From NCBI GenBank assembly GCA_022266195.1, contig WHVY01000001.1, forward strand, positions 17,236,001 through 17,300,000: DNA of 64,000 nt, written 5' to 3'. The stretch's first letter is position 1. Each line of letters opens with the position of its first letter. The notes beneath the pieces were generated by a model that worked only from the letters and a program-made list of their open reading frames with translations, did not search any database and had not been told where the DNA came from. The stretch comes from Tetranychus cinnabarinus. Its lineage: Eukaryota > Arthropoda > Arachnida > Trombidiformes > Tetranychidae. Positions 40,114 to 52,590 of this stretch are shown one piece after another. The position numbers and the translations under genes were made by a program.

Positions 40114-43100
40114 TCAACTTATTTTGCTTTTGGGCGAGTTCGCAGTTGTATTTTGATCAGACTGCAATTTTGATTCATTACTCGAGTTAACTAGGGATGA
40201 GAGGGTTTGCTTTTCACTTTGGTTTCTTTTTTGGGTTTGAGAGTTAAGTAGTAATCCAAAGAGGGGATTGATATAATGAGATGAATGAAGGCTAGAGGAA
40301 ACACTGTCTAGCGAACCAGTTGAAAGGTCCAACGATTGTGTAGAGTTCAAAAAGTAATTTGGATAGACGGATCCTGGGTGAGCTTTGAAATTGACAGGGA
40401 AAGAATGAGCTCCGTTAGTTTGTTGATTAGCAATTGAGTTTCCATTAATAGAAATGGATGAAGCTGATTGTGTGGGTAAAGTGGTTGCTGGTGATGATGA
40501 AGATATGCCTCCAGATGGATTTGATGGTAAACCAGAAGAAGGTGATAAAGATGTTGCCACACTTGCTGCAGCTATCCAAGACTCTACGGATGATAACGGA
40601 TAATATGCACCTTGTGACCGACCACAAAGTTCACTCATCAACAGACTCTGCAAAAATGTAAAAAAAGAATAATTTTTATTAGAAAAGTGTTTAGATACCA
40701 AACGAAAAGAAAGATATCTGATTGTTTATTTCATCTTACCTGAGGAATGGATGAGTGAAGACTTGAAAGTGAATTGTGACTAACTGAATGATGCGGTATC
40801 CCGAGTGAGGAATGATTTAAACTTGTCGACGATGAATGATTGTTATTAACTGGTGAATCGGTTAATCCAGGTAATCGAGGTGAATTTAGATCATTTATAC
40901 CTTGAAAACCAGAAGATGTTTCCGCTTTTTCCTGACGTCGCCATTTTGCTCGCCTATTCTGAAACCAAACCTGTACAATTGGAACGACAAAGAAAATAGA
41001 AGAATAACAACAGATTTAGAAAAATTTAGCTAACAGAATTATAATTTTTAAATTAAAACAAATTCAATTAAACCTAACACAACATAAAATCAACATAACA
41101 ATTGAGACAAAAAAAGCGTTAACATCTAAAAGTTAGTTACGCAAACGGTTAGTTACCACTTGAAGCTCATTGGACAAGCCATGCTGGAGACAATTTTGGA
41201 GGTAAATTCAATTTAACACTTGATTTATGACAAATCCTTTAAACTCAAACCTTTCATTATTATTGAATTGAAAAAGGTAATAGCAATTAAAAGTGAGAAC
41301 GGTAAAAGATGAAAACAAATTGCTAAATAATTGAAAGTTAAATTCATTTTGTTCACCAAATAATCAAATTTCTAACACTTATTCGTTTTCATAAATTCAA
41401 TTATCAAAATATAAACGCTCAAAATGATGAACATTTGTTGAAGCACTTTTTTATATGTTCAACTTAATTCACACCTTAATTGATTTACTTCAACTCTATT
41501 ATCAACTAATACAATTAACTGTTAACAAGATAATTGTTTTTTCATCTTCTCCTCCAGTCTTTACCTTTATTTTTACCTACAATTAATGTCAAATGGTTGT
41601 AAATACAATTATTGAATTGATTATGAGTAGTTGCTGCAAGTAATTAACTGCTATTATTAGCATCACTGTTAAACAATTGGAAATCTTTTCTTCCATTCCA
41701 ATGATAATTTAAATTGAAACCAAATTAACCAATGTTAACTCAGACACAAAACACACACACTGAGTAATGATTCTCAGGCCTTAATCCAGTTTCAACTGTG
41801 TTTTCACCATTTAAAGGTTCAACAGTTGTAATTTGATTGTGATCTTATTGAATTACCTTTAATGTCCATAAATAATTGGTGTATAACTGTCAGAGTTAAT
41901 CAAGTTGTCACTCAATTAAATGGTTCATTAAATTTGGTATTGAATGTCTTTTGATGGAAACAAAATGCAACTCAATTAATGATCATTCAGAGTTGGACAT
42001 TTGCCTTCTCCTTCCCATTAGATTATCAAAAATATCAAATCCAAATAGAGTTAACAGTTAATCAATCAGTCAATGGATTAATCAATAAACTTAATAATAA
42101 TGTTAATAATAAACAGAATGTAAAGTTTATTTTATTTCCCAAAAGAGGTTTGCTTTTGGTAATGATGAAGACAGCAAGTATTAAAGCATTGTAATCAAAA
42201 TGCAATAGACCATTAAAGACACACTCAATACACAGAGAAACAGTCAGGTTAATCATTTAATTGTGTTTATCAACATTAATTGATTGTGAACGTAAACAAA
42301 TGGTAACTTAAAAATGACAATCATTGAACAACATCTGACAAATCAATGAGCAAAATTGAGAAAAATGTTTCATAAAACAAAAAACAATGTAACACTAAAC
42401 TGGGATTGATTAATGATATAAGGATAAACATTAGATAGATTAATATGAAAAGAGATATCGACTTGAGATCGAAGGATATTATCGACAATATTGATAATTG
42501 ATTGACGCTTACCTGGACTCTTGCTTCGGACAGATTGACTTTGCAGGCCAACTCTTCCCTTGTAAACACATCGGGATATTGAGACTTTTCAAAGGCCCGT
42601 TCAAGCTCATAGAGTTGAAAGGTTGTAAAGGTTGTTCTTGTTCGGCGATGTTTCGATTTAGGTCCATCATCGGAATGATGGGTTGGATTAAAAGATGATA
42701 ATGATGTAGATGAAGCAATGCCATTTGTACTGCTTCCCATTGAGCCGCAAGTTTCCTCATCATCTTTAATATCATAGGGTAAAGGTGATGGACAAGGTGA
42801 ATAACCACAGTCACCATTGTTGTTACCACTATGATGACCATAATGATCATTATTATTATTGTTATTATTACCATTATTATTGTTGGTGTTGGCTGAAAGA
42901 CTGGCCAATGTTGTACTTATTGCGTTGTTTAGTGTTGCTGTTATTGTCGTTGTAGCTGTTGTTGTAGTGGCAGTGTTTGTGGTCAATTGAAAAGGACTCC
43001 TACAAACAACAGGTAAAACAGCGTTATTATTATGATTATTATTATTGTTCACCAAAAGAATGAGTCCATTTTTGTTGTCGCCTTCTCGACTCGAGAATCC

Positions 43101-44344
43101 ACAGAAGGCTGAAGATGGTGAAGATGAAGATGATAAAGGAGACGGCGATGAGGATGAGTAAGATGGTGATGAAGAAGAAGGTGATGAAAGGACTGATAAA
43201 AGAGCCACAAAAGCCACGGGTTTTCGGGATTGGCGTCGGGGTTGTTGTTGGTTCCATTGATGCCGATAAGGAGTGAGCCAAGAAGTGGGTAGAGAAGGCG
43301 AAGAAGGAAGAAAAGGATGAGAAAAATGGAGAAGAAAAAAAAGATGGAATGAAAAGAAGTGAAGAAAAGGTTACAAATGTTGAGTGATAAACATCGACAA
43401 CAATCGTTGTATTGTGAGCAAAGTGAAATGGTAATGTATATATTTGAAGAAGCAAACGGTCAAACGATAGTGTAATCGTTTATTAGTTGGCAGTTGATTA
43501 CACTTTTTGGCTTGTAAAGTGTTCGCCTCAATTTGTGTTAGCAAAATGAATCTTGTGGACCCATTGAGTTGAAGAGGTAACATTTTGGCCTATTAAAATG
43601 CACAATGGGTTAAACAGTGCGGTAAAAGGTTTATCAATGGTTAAAGTTAAGTGTTATAAAGTTACAGTTGACTGGACAACATTTTGTACCAACTTCAATC
43701 TGTCCGCAAGTTAACACTCAACTTGTAAAGCTTAGTGCAAAAGTATTGCCAAAATTGGTTTTAATTATGAATCAAGACGATTTAACAGTGTTTTCAGTAC
43801 ACAAATTGTTAACTCGCTTTGAATAGAAATTTATAAATTGGCATTTCTTTATTGCTCAGTTAATTGTCATAATTTAGACCGTTGACATTGAAAAGCAGAG
43901 TTATAAATGAAGCTGAAGTTTTCATGAATTGATCATGAATATCTACAAGATACAACATTGAAATCGGTTCTGATTAATCTTCAGTAAATAAACTTAATTG
44001 TGATCTTAGAGTGATCTTTTCATTTCGAAGCTAAAATTTGGAAATTCTCAATTTCCAATACTTTTGCACTGAGTTTTAGTTCTTGGTTCATGTTATTAAA
44101 TAATGTTTACATGGTCAAACATGCTTTGTCAGGGAAGGATCACAAAATATATGATTGAGATAAATATCGTTTTGTTTCAACTGTATGTTAATGGCGATGG
44201 AAATGATGATTTGCTCTTTCAATTGTTTAATGAATTATTTAAATTCTTACCTTTTCGCTTTTTAATCAAATCTTTTGATTCCTTGATTTGTTTGATTGCT
44301 TGAAGTCCAAGAATAGCATCAATACTGTGCTTTGCACTGGTCAT
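40114..44344 (-). CDS. Rx-type paralogue with homeobrain-like first homeodomain half, 4 exons
   Basis: Proposed exons, minus strand: 44344-44251, 43108-42513, 40970-40740 and 40647-40114. Phases agree and give about 484 residues. Exon 1 starts MTSAKHSIDAILGLQ, an eh1 motif very like that of Rx. Exon 2 has a strong pyrimidine-rich acceptor. It encodes Asn/Thr-rich low complexity and homeodomain residues 1-46 with HRRTRTTFTTFQLYELERAF, then QYPDVFTREELACKVNLSEA. The F, QYPDVFTRE and LSEAR positions are those of homeobrain rather than Rx. Exon 3 (WFQNRRAKWRRQEKAE) and the tail are near copies of the Rx exons; about six of 77 residues differ in exon 3. The last exon lacks about 80 codons found in Rx and ends with a different short C-terminus. 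It is probably a nuclear regulator with the same partners as Rx. It may be a diverged Rx duplicate or a homeobrain gene whose 3' half was replaced. Confidence 0.8.
40971..42512 (-). other. intron splitting the homeobox of the upstream paralogue
   Basis: A 1.5 kb intron at the same homeobox position as in Rx. Its first 255 bp next to exon 3 belong to the duplicated block. No separate homeobox 3' half (WFQNRRAKW) of homeobrain type is visible here or elsewhere in the window. Confidence 0.7.
41157..41183 (-). other. candidate 27-nt microexon in the paralogue homeobox intron
   Basis: Equivalent of 29126-29152: CTCCAG before, GTAACT after, encoding HGLSNELQV in phase 0. Confidence 0.3.
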
Positions 44345-44764
44345 TTTAGGATAAACACTTTTGTTTTCAACACTTTCAACAAAAACGAAACTTGTTGCCT
44401 TAAACACAAGGTAAGCACTGAAGATTGTTTCAGTGAAATGATTGCATTAAAGATGGTAAAGATGAGGATGAGGATGATGTTGAACGATGTTTAATAATGT
44501 TGTACGGTAAAAATGATGTTGAATGTTTAAAACAAACGTAAAAATTGTTTTTCTTTGGATTTGTTAAGAAAATGTTTTCCTCGATTTGAATAGTGTTGCT
44601 ATTCAATTGTTGGTTTCATTGATTTCATTATTTGGCGTCTCTAGTTGACTAAAGTCTGATGCGTTTTTCAGGATAAATCAAAAATTTATTCAAGTGCCAC
44701 TTTGATGGTGATGAACAGCAACAAAAAAAATGAAATGACTTTAAGTTGCTGATGTTGATGTAGG

Positions 44765-44882
44765 AATGTAACTAGTGATGATAAAACTAGAGAGCGCTGA
44801 GTGAAAGATGTTTAACATAAACTTTTGTGATTGGCTGAATCAGTTGAACCGACTCAATGGCCTTTCAATGTTGCTTCAATTT
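44765..44882 (-). promoter_or_regulatory. probable promoter block of the upstream homeobox gene
   Basis: It shares CAGCCAATCA, CAACATTGAAAGGC and a GCGCT..CTCTAG patch, in the same order, with the block at 39245-39352 upstream of Rx. It lies about 0.45 kb before the proposed start codon. Confidence 0.45.
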
Positions 44883-47800
44883 TGAAACAAAATTGTTTCA
44901 AAAGTCAAAATGTTTAGCATTTTCTGATTGCCGCAAATTTGGTCAAACAATTCAATGCAAATCTCGTTGATTTTAGAAAAAAATTTCAATAAAAGAACAT
45001 AAAAAATTTACTAAAAAAATCGCATTTTGATTGAACTTTTGCCTCATAAATAATGTTATTTTGATTGTGATTTCAAGACTAAATCTCACCGAAAAGTTCC
45101 GAAGGCAGAAATCGTAGTTTCTAGATTCAAGGTTTTTATATTTTCGACAAGTTCTGATGAAAAATTATGGCATTTTAAAACTCGAATTTGGATTGAACTT
45201 TTCTTTTCTCTGAATTCAATGAAGACTTGCAAAGATTTTTCATTCTCGAAGAATGTAAATCTGAATTTTTAGATTTTCCAGATTTTCTTTTTTCGAAAAG
45301 TTCTGTCGAACAAAAAAACATGAATCTCGAATAATTTTTTGTTCTTTGAATGCTGATTTCAATCTTTTGTATTTCATCGAAAAGATCATCAACAGATCAA
45401 AGATCGAAATGCTAAAGAAAGTGATTTTCAATTTTCTAGACTTTAGAGTTATTCGTTATCGAAATGATCACATGAAGAAAAATGAATATTGAATTTTGTT
45501 CTGTGATTTATTGCGACTTGAATTTCATGGAAAAATGAAAATTTTGAAAATGCGTAAAAATTTTTTGAATAAACTTTTGGAAGGGAAAGAATCGGAAACT
45601 AAATTAGATTACTCTGAAATTGTATTTACTTGGCGAACCATTGAATGGCATTAAGTTGTTACTTTTTCCCTGAAGCGAATAACAATCAAAATTGTCATCA
45701 TGAAAATCAATAAAACAACAATCAAACACGCTTTAATTGAAAATATCAAGATTAATTGGAAATAAAAGGAAAAGATTGAGAGAAATGTTTCATAACGAAA
45801 TTTTGTTTGGTGTAAAGTTTTAATGAAAAGGTTGCTGTTGATGATGTTGGATTTTTGTTCATCTGGTTTGGATGAGAAGCAAAAAATTAAATTAAATTGT
45901 GATTGATGTTTCATTTATTATTAAAGGTGTCCAAATGTGTTGTGACTTTGTCAATAGCTTAAAGGCAATTTCATTTATTCAGGAATTAACTGTTTATCTA
46001 TTTGGCTTTTGTGTATTGATAAATGGTTATAAACCCTTCAAAAGAAGGAGGCAAAAAAAGCAAAACAAACCCAAAAACGATTGACATGATTAACAAATTA
46101 CAGATAAATTGTTTAATATATATTAAATTAACAATTTTGACAGAAAGATCAGTAAATGTAAAATTGACAATTTAACCATTAAATCAGAGTAAATTGATTT
46201 TAAGCAAAGGGAAAAGCCTTAAGTCTTATACTGAAAGAGGTAAAGTAAAGATTCAAATTGATTACCAACTCTACTCTTCAACATTTGATATTAAAATGGA
46301 CAAGTAATTGAGTGATTTAATGCAATGTGAATGAGGGAATTAAAGGTTGATTTCATTCAATTCTGATTCAGTTGCCTTTTATTTCCATTTCCTGAAAATT
46401 TTACTTTCTTTCTCCTTCGCTTTACCATTTTCGGCTTCAACAGTTTTCGGACTTTTTGGCCTTTACAATTTGCCTATGATTGTTATCAGCTACTTGAGGA
46501 GAGTGATAAACAAACCACTCAAAAGTAAAAGATTAAATGGTTATTATTTATTATATCAAGTGTAACAATCGTCAGTTTAACAAAGCTATTGATTGCTATT
46601 AAAGTAATTTTGACCGGAAAAACATTCCCTGTTAGAAGGGAAAAAAATCGGATCAAATATTGAAGCCTTTTTTTTACTCTCCTTCAGCATCCTTAGTTTT
46701 CAGGTTTTACTTTGTCCTTTTAAGGCCTTTCACCTTTAAGCTGGTGAAGATAAGGACTCAATAATAAGATAAGTAGACTTGTAAGTAACTCAATTGACAG
46801 GGAATGAATTAAAGCTTAAGAATTGTTAGTAGCCAAAAAGGGCCAAAAACACAGTTTAACAAACCATTTCAATTGTTGATCTTGTGTTATGAATGTCATT
46901 TGTTGCCAGTGTTGATTATGGTGATAATAATGATAAAATGTTCATTTGGGTTCTCCTTTTTCTTTCTGGATCAACAATTTTTTCTCCTGATTATTGATTC
47001 ACTCGATTGTTTAACGTGATTAGAGAAATTTTGTCTTTAAAAATCGTCCAATTTTACAATTCAATCAATGAATTTGGTTATCAAATGAGAGTCACTTTGG
47101 CCACTTGACAGGGAATAAAGTTGAAGCTTAGAGATTATTTGGAAGAATCAGGGAAACGTTGTTTAACAAACCAATTTTTACATTTGTGTCTTATTATGGA
47201 CGCCATTTGGTTGACCAAATAATGTTGATTATAATGATAATATAATGATTCCCTGCCATTTATTTATTCAACATTTTTCCTCTTTATTTTGGCTCCTCTG
47301 ACAGTGCAACATTATAAAAGAGGTTGACTTCAATAACTTGATCATTATAAGAAGATTCAGATATTTTCATCTTTTCTCCTTTTTTTGTCCATCAACTTTC
47401 AAGGGATTATCAATCCCTTATGAACAGGTAATAAGAGTCCAAGGAAAGGTCAACTGTTGATCAAGACCCCTTACTGGTTATAAAATTGTAGACATTTTCT
47501 TCTTGTTATTGCTCTTGTTTGAATCTTTTGCTCGATTTTAAGAAGGACAAGATTATTATTATGATGATCAGGAAAGGTTGAAAGATGTCCAATAATGTCC
47601 ATTTAAATGATAAGAGGGAATGTAAACTTTCCAAAAATGTCGATAAATTGGATTCTTCCTGGGCGTATTATCCTCCATTTAATCTTCCATTTAGATTATA
47701 ACAAATAATTACGGTTCTCGGTTAACACGGCTGGCTTCAGGTCTGTCTGTCCAATTGGCCTCCAATCATTGCAATAGCGGCTTGGTAAACTCTCTGTTTG

Positions 47801-48610
47801 CTTTTAAAAGAAGCTGCAACATAATATCGATCAACAAAGGTTAATCACGATGATTGATTTAATAGAAAGGTTAAAAAGTAAACTGGTTTACTCACTCATG
47901 GATCTGGTAAATGTGAAACGACAAGGGAAAGCAAAGCACTAATTAAGTTGTCATCGGTTTATTCAATTGTTTGGGGAAAATGCTGTAAACAGTTAGGATA
48001 ACTTGTTGAAAAGGTAAGTTATCTTTACTGGTAAATTACCAAATGACCAGACAGTGAGATCCTAGGAAAGAGAAACGGTTGAAATTAGAGGAAAATGTAA
48101 AAGCATCAATCAAATCCAGTAATGTCCATACTCATATCATCATAATTTGTGTCCATTCAGAAGCAGCGAGCAATTGGATTGAAAACCTAATTTGTGGTTT
48201 TGTATTCCTAAAAAGAAAGGGAATAAAGAAAGGTCATGTTAATGGTCATTCCGTACAAGTCGTTACTTGAAGGTAAAAAAATGGATAAAAAAAAGCAAAG
48301 ACAAACCTTTACAGCTGATTGTTATATCTCTTTAGGTTGCTTATCATTTAACTTTTAACCGCAACGATAAATACCTTGGGAGGAAGCTTTAATTGGAACC
48401 AAATGAGAGGAGGCTCAGGTGGGAGTGAAGGTAATTATTGAACATTGACTAAAGTAACATTTAGTAACAAGGTAAATGTTGAGAGCAACAGTAACTTTCA
48501 AAATGGACCAAAACCATTGTTTTACAAAAAGTAACACTGAAAGCTAACACTAAATGATAAAAAACGATTTCTAAAATTTCTTTGAAATTTGATCTTTTCG
48601 GAGTAATTGG
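44883..48610. other. non-coding stretch with degenerate repeats
   Basis: No gene is supported. Around 44930-45620 phrases such as CGAAAAGTTC(T/C)G and GATTGAACTTTT recur roughly every 150-180 bp, suggesting an old degenerate tandem or dispersed repeat. Similar wording recurs at 34000-34460. Frames at 45651-45914, 45899-46084 and 46347-46565 lack domains. Confidence 0.45.
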
Positions 48611-48618
48611 GTTGTCTC

Positions 48619-49056
48619 TAGTGTTGCAACAATATCATCGATACAATAAATAATATCGATAACAAAGCTAGCAATATTTATCGATAAGTCCGACAATACT
48701 ATCGATAACTACAATAACTGTAATATTATCAAAAGATCGCACGTCCAGCTAAAATAAAATGTTTTTTTCTTAAGCGAGTCAATAATTAATGAAGAATGCA
48801 CAGGTTAATGTTAATAAACTAATGTTTCTAAGCTCACTGCCTGGTTTTCTGATTAAGTTTTCAATCTGCAATTCAGTCAATAAAAATCTAATATCTATTT
48901 TTTCATAGTAATCCTATGAAAATGACAATATATTGCAATATTTTTCAATATTTAACGATATTTTTTCAATAACAATATCATCAATAATTATCGATAAGTA
49001 CTCAAACAATATTTTTCCTATCGATAAATAACTTTTTTCAATATTTTGCAACACTA
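48619..49056. mobile_element. 438 bp hAT-type MITE with 8 bp target duplication
   Basis: The ends form inverted repeats beginning TAGTGTTGCAA at both sides. The 8 bp direct duplication GTTGTCTC flanks it (48611-48618 and 49057-49064), the size typical of hAT transposons. The interior has no coding capacity and is rich in ATCGATA/TATCGAT units in both orientations. It is a non-autonomous element that would need a hAT transposase in trans. Confidence 0.88.
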
Positions 49057-49064
49057 GTTGTCTC

Positions 49065-51417
49065 AATTTACTGTTTATCATTTTTTATTAATGAACTGAT
49101 GGAGTAAACAAGCAAAAATAAAACCGTTAATTGTTTTTTTGAATTAAGGATTTGGAACTGCAAATATTAATAATAGATGGAGGCATAGATGAGGCTATTA
49201 GTTAATATTAAGAAGAGGTTATAGCTGTTAACCTTTTACACGTTTTGCTTCTATTGTTTAGGACCTTTTGTAAGTACTCTAGTTGGACTTAACTGGACTC
49301 ATTTTACAATTTAATCATTGTATTTTGGATTTATGTTGTTAATGTTGATCCTATCAATTTACTGGTTTGGTTGATGCTGTTGAAAAAAGAGGCGATTCAA
49401 TCAATGGCTGTGATTAACTGGAAAGTCTGTACTTCAGTCGTATCTCTCTGTGGTGATCCTTTAAGCTTTACAATAAGTTTTCAGTTTTGTCTTTTGTTTG
49501 GTGGACCAATTGCAAGGGTAAACATGGATTTCCCAGTTTAATTGGCTTCAATATCATCTAATATCATGTGTTAGATACAGTTTACTGTAATTTAACCTCA
49601 TTTTGTTTAATGGTAAATCACAAGTCTAATTGGTTGGATGGGAAATATCAAAATCAACTTGAACGGCAACATCAGTAGGAACAACATGAAACAAGCTCAT
49701 CTTTCTTGCTTCCATTCATTCACTTATTCATCTTATTATTTAACCAAATCAAGATGAGATTATGAAGGCTTCCAACTGTGAGATTGCATTAAAGGTGAAT
49801 AACAAGATGAATTAAATGATGAAATGGAAGAAAGTTTTACTCAATTAATTGACCCATTATTGCCTAAACAAATACAGGTAAATGATTAATAATTCAATTT
49901 TTCCTCTACTGTGCCATCACTATTTCATTAAATTAACAGCCTATCAGTATTTAAGGTAAGTCAACTTATAATTGCCAATTATAGTTATTATGTGATTATT
50001 GCAGTATCAATAATTTGTTAAATTGTCGGATCAAATTGTAATTGAAATTTTTCTCTCTATCTTTCAGGTTGCACTGTAAAAGATGTATAAAAACATGGAA
50101 CAACAAGTTAACAAGGGATTGAAGATGAACTCAAGAATAGGAATCGTTTCTCGGTGAGAGTTTGGATGTTATATTGTTAACTGTTTCTGGTTGAATGGAA
50201 GTGCCAATTATCTAACCTGGCAATTAAATTAAATGCGTTCCCAGTGATCAAATTGAATATCTTTTGGGTTTTCAATTGAAAGTTGTGAAACCATGAAACT
50301 AAGATGTCAGGGAGAAAAATGGAAACTCCAATTAAATAGATGTATTTAAGTTGATAATGCAGAATCCAATACGGCTAATAATAAGCTCAATTGTGAACAT
50401 AATTATCTGATTGAACCTGTGGGAATCTACGGACATGAAATTTAACCTTTTTTGTCAGACTGAATTTAACGAGATCTTTTCATGATGATGATTATAATGA
50501 TCATCGGTTTTTTTTCATCTTTTTTTTCAACCTGATAAAGTGTCTTGACATTTATAATAATAATTGTATTTTTACTCTGAACAAATGTTGAAATTGTTAA
50601 CAAGATAAAGATTAATTCTGTTGGTTTCTCCTTTTTTGTTCATTGTAATAACCCAAGTGAATGAACACAAAAGTGTAACTCTTCTCACAATTTTGTTTCC
50701 AATTAACCATCTAATTGTTGTTGATGTTACCCACTGTTATTGTCAGCGGATTAATTGCATTATTTTGCTGGTTAACTCAATGATTCTGATTAATTGAAAA
50801 TGCTTTTCAAATTAAAAGGTTACATTTTTCATTTTGTCAACCTGTTTGTCTTTCTGTTTCTGAATCAGATTAAATTAACTGTCTTTCATTGTTAAAGGTG
50901 GTTTGCTGATTTCATGGTGAAAAAGTGATGAAAATTATGCAAAACACTCAATTAATTTGCCTCTTAATCAAATAAATAATTTCACATATTTTTAACTATG
51001 TTTTGTAGTTTTTTTACATCTCACACTTCACTTTTATTCATTATGTATGTGTTTTCATGGTAAATACTGTTTAATGATTGTAATTCAATGAACAATTTAA
51101 TTGCTTATTTTTGTCAGTTAATAGCTTCTAATTAATATTATTTGTCATCCTTTTTTTTTCTTTTCCTGTCAACACAATTAATTGATCAAATCTCATCATC
51201 CAATGTTACCTTTTTTGCCTAAAGGTTGTGAGAAGACAAAAAACAGTTGGGATTCTAATGGTAAAGTGTAATCAGTTTAGCTTTAGCTTAACCAACTAAC
51301 AATCAATTTAATTATTATGATAAAACTAATGATATTTTAACATTTGCCAGAGTTAACATTAAATCATCAATGTTCAGGCTACAATTGAGTCGCAAATTAT
51401 GATAGCTGTAATAATGA
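49065..51417. other. intergenic stretch upstream of the cuticle gene 3' end
   Basis: No gene is supported. The right end should contain the 3' UTR of the minus-strand cuticle gene ending at 51418. Confidence 0.45.
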
Positions 51418-52445
51418 TTATTGTTGGCGTTCCTTTTCAATTTCATCGGAAGATGATGAAGATGATGATGAAGATGTTGATGAAGAGACTGAAGATGAAG
51501 ATGGAGTTGAGGGTAAAGGTAAGGCTGTTCTGTATAGGTAAGAAGATTCAACTGAGGGTCGGTTAAACCTTTCATAGGTTCGTACAGTTGATTCACTTTG
51601 TTTGTTGATTATTTCCTTGGGTGGCTCTTCAGTTACAGGCTTTGGAGCTGATGCTGCTTCAACAACACCTCTTGGTGGGTTTTCATGGGCTAAAACGATG
51701 TCAGCAGCTTGTTGAGCACCAGTTCCAGGTTCATTTGTTTTAATATTAGCACGGAATCCATTTACGTCAGCAATGTATTCAACAATACGGAAAAGTCCAT
51801 TGGCATCGGTGTAACCATATGAACCTCGCACGGTTCCAGCAGCATCTGACTCTTCTTTACGGTATTGACGGTTACCATAATCATCTCGTACATCATAACC
51901 AAAGTTGTAAGGCTCAGCAGGCTGAATTATAATAAATTAAGAAAAAAATAAAGAGTAAGTTAATAATTAAGTTAACGATGAAGATAGTGAAGCAAAGTGA
52001 AGCAAACTAGTGAATGGATAAAATTTAGGCTGCGAATATTTAAGGCTTAAGTTTCAGCCTTTTCTGAACAAATTAACTTACTGAGGAGTTATCTATGTAA
52101 CTAATTAATTGTGAGATTAGAGATTAGGATTAACTGATGAAAGTTAATGGTTGTTGAAATGTATTGAGTGATTTTGTTTTAAGAGGGATGAAGATTGTTT
52201 ACCTGATAAGTAGCTTCCTGGATTCTTTCATAAGATTTTCCAGAGACTCGAGTTCCAACTGGTGAAGCATGGGATGATTCAAGATCATCTTTAGATGCAG
52301 ATGATTCCAATGGTTTAGCACGAACATAAAAATCAGCTGCAAGTCCGGTTGAAGTTTCCACTGGAGCCAATGGGAAAATGAATCGACCAGAAATAACTGT
52401 AACGCAGCCAAATAGAGCTAAGCAGGTGAACATAGGTAATCCCAT
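51418..52445 (-). CDS. cuticle protein with Rebers-Riddiford chitin-binding domain, 2 exons
   Basis: Exons on the minus strand are 52445-52203 (81 codons) and 51921-51418, joined in phase 0, giving 248 residues. The start MGLPMFTCLALFGCVTVISG is a signal peptide. Exon 2 opens with the Chitin_bind_4/R&R consensus: YNFGYDVRDDYGNRQYRKEE, then GTVRGSYGYTDANGLFRIVE and YIADVNGFRANIKT. It would be secreted and would bind chitin in the exoskeleton. After the domain come a Pro/Glu stretch and a long run of about 25 mostly Ser residues near the C-terminus, ending EIEKERQQ. Similarity to the RR class is strong; which subclass (RR-1 or RR-2) cannot be decided by eye. Confidence 0.92.
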
Positions 52446-52549
52446 GGTTTCAACGAAAGTGTACAATTGGTATTACACTAAAGATTTAACACGAAAAGAA
52501 AAGATTCAACTGAATTTAATTTAACTGTCTAATCAGTACCGAGTAAAGA

Positions 52550-52590
52550 AACGAACTGACAATTAATGGAATCATTTTAATTCTTATATA
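52550..52590 (-). promoter_or_regulatory. core promoter of the cuticle gene (TATA box and initiator)
   Basis: On the minus strand TATATAAG (52590-52583) stands 33 bp before TCAGTT, an arthropod-type initiator with its A at 52557. The predicted 5' UTR is about 110 nt. Spacing and sequence are both typical of an RNA polymerase II core promoter, and cuticle genes are commonly of the TATA type. Confidence 0.7.

Larger units (their letters stand above)
39593..41226. repeat. recent duplicated block, copy 2 (paralogue 3' end)
   Basis: Counterpart of 27161-29196. It is shorter because of a deletion of about 240 bp inside the last exon (in frame) and other small losses in the 3' flank. It supplies exons 3 and 4 of the upstream homeobox gene. 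Confidence 0.85.

Noticed and set aside
42498..43455. Frames overlapping the homeobox exon, including a hydrophobic minus-strand frame 43042-43455
   Set aside because: The homeodomain frame explains 42513-43108. The hydrophobic frame is the out-of-phase reading of the pyrimidine-rich acceptor region.
44930..45620. Possible tandem satellite
   Set aside because: Only short phrases recur with unequal spacing; too degenerate to define a unit by eye.
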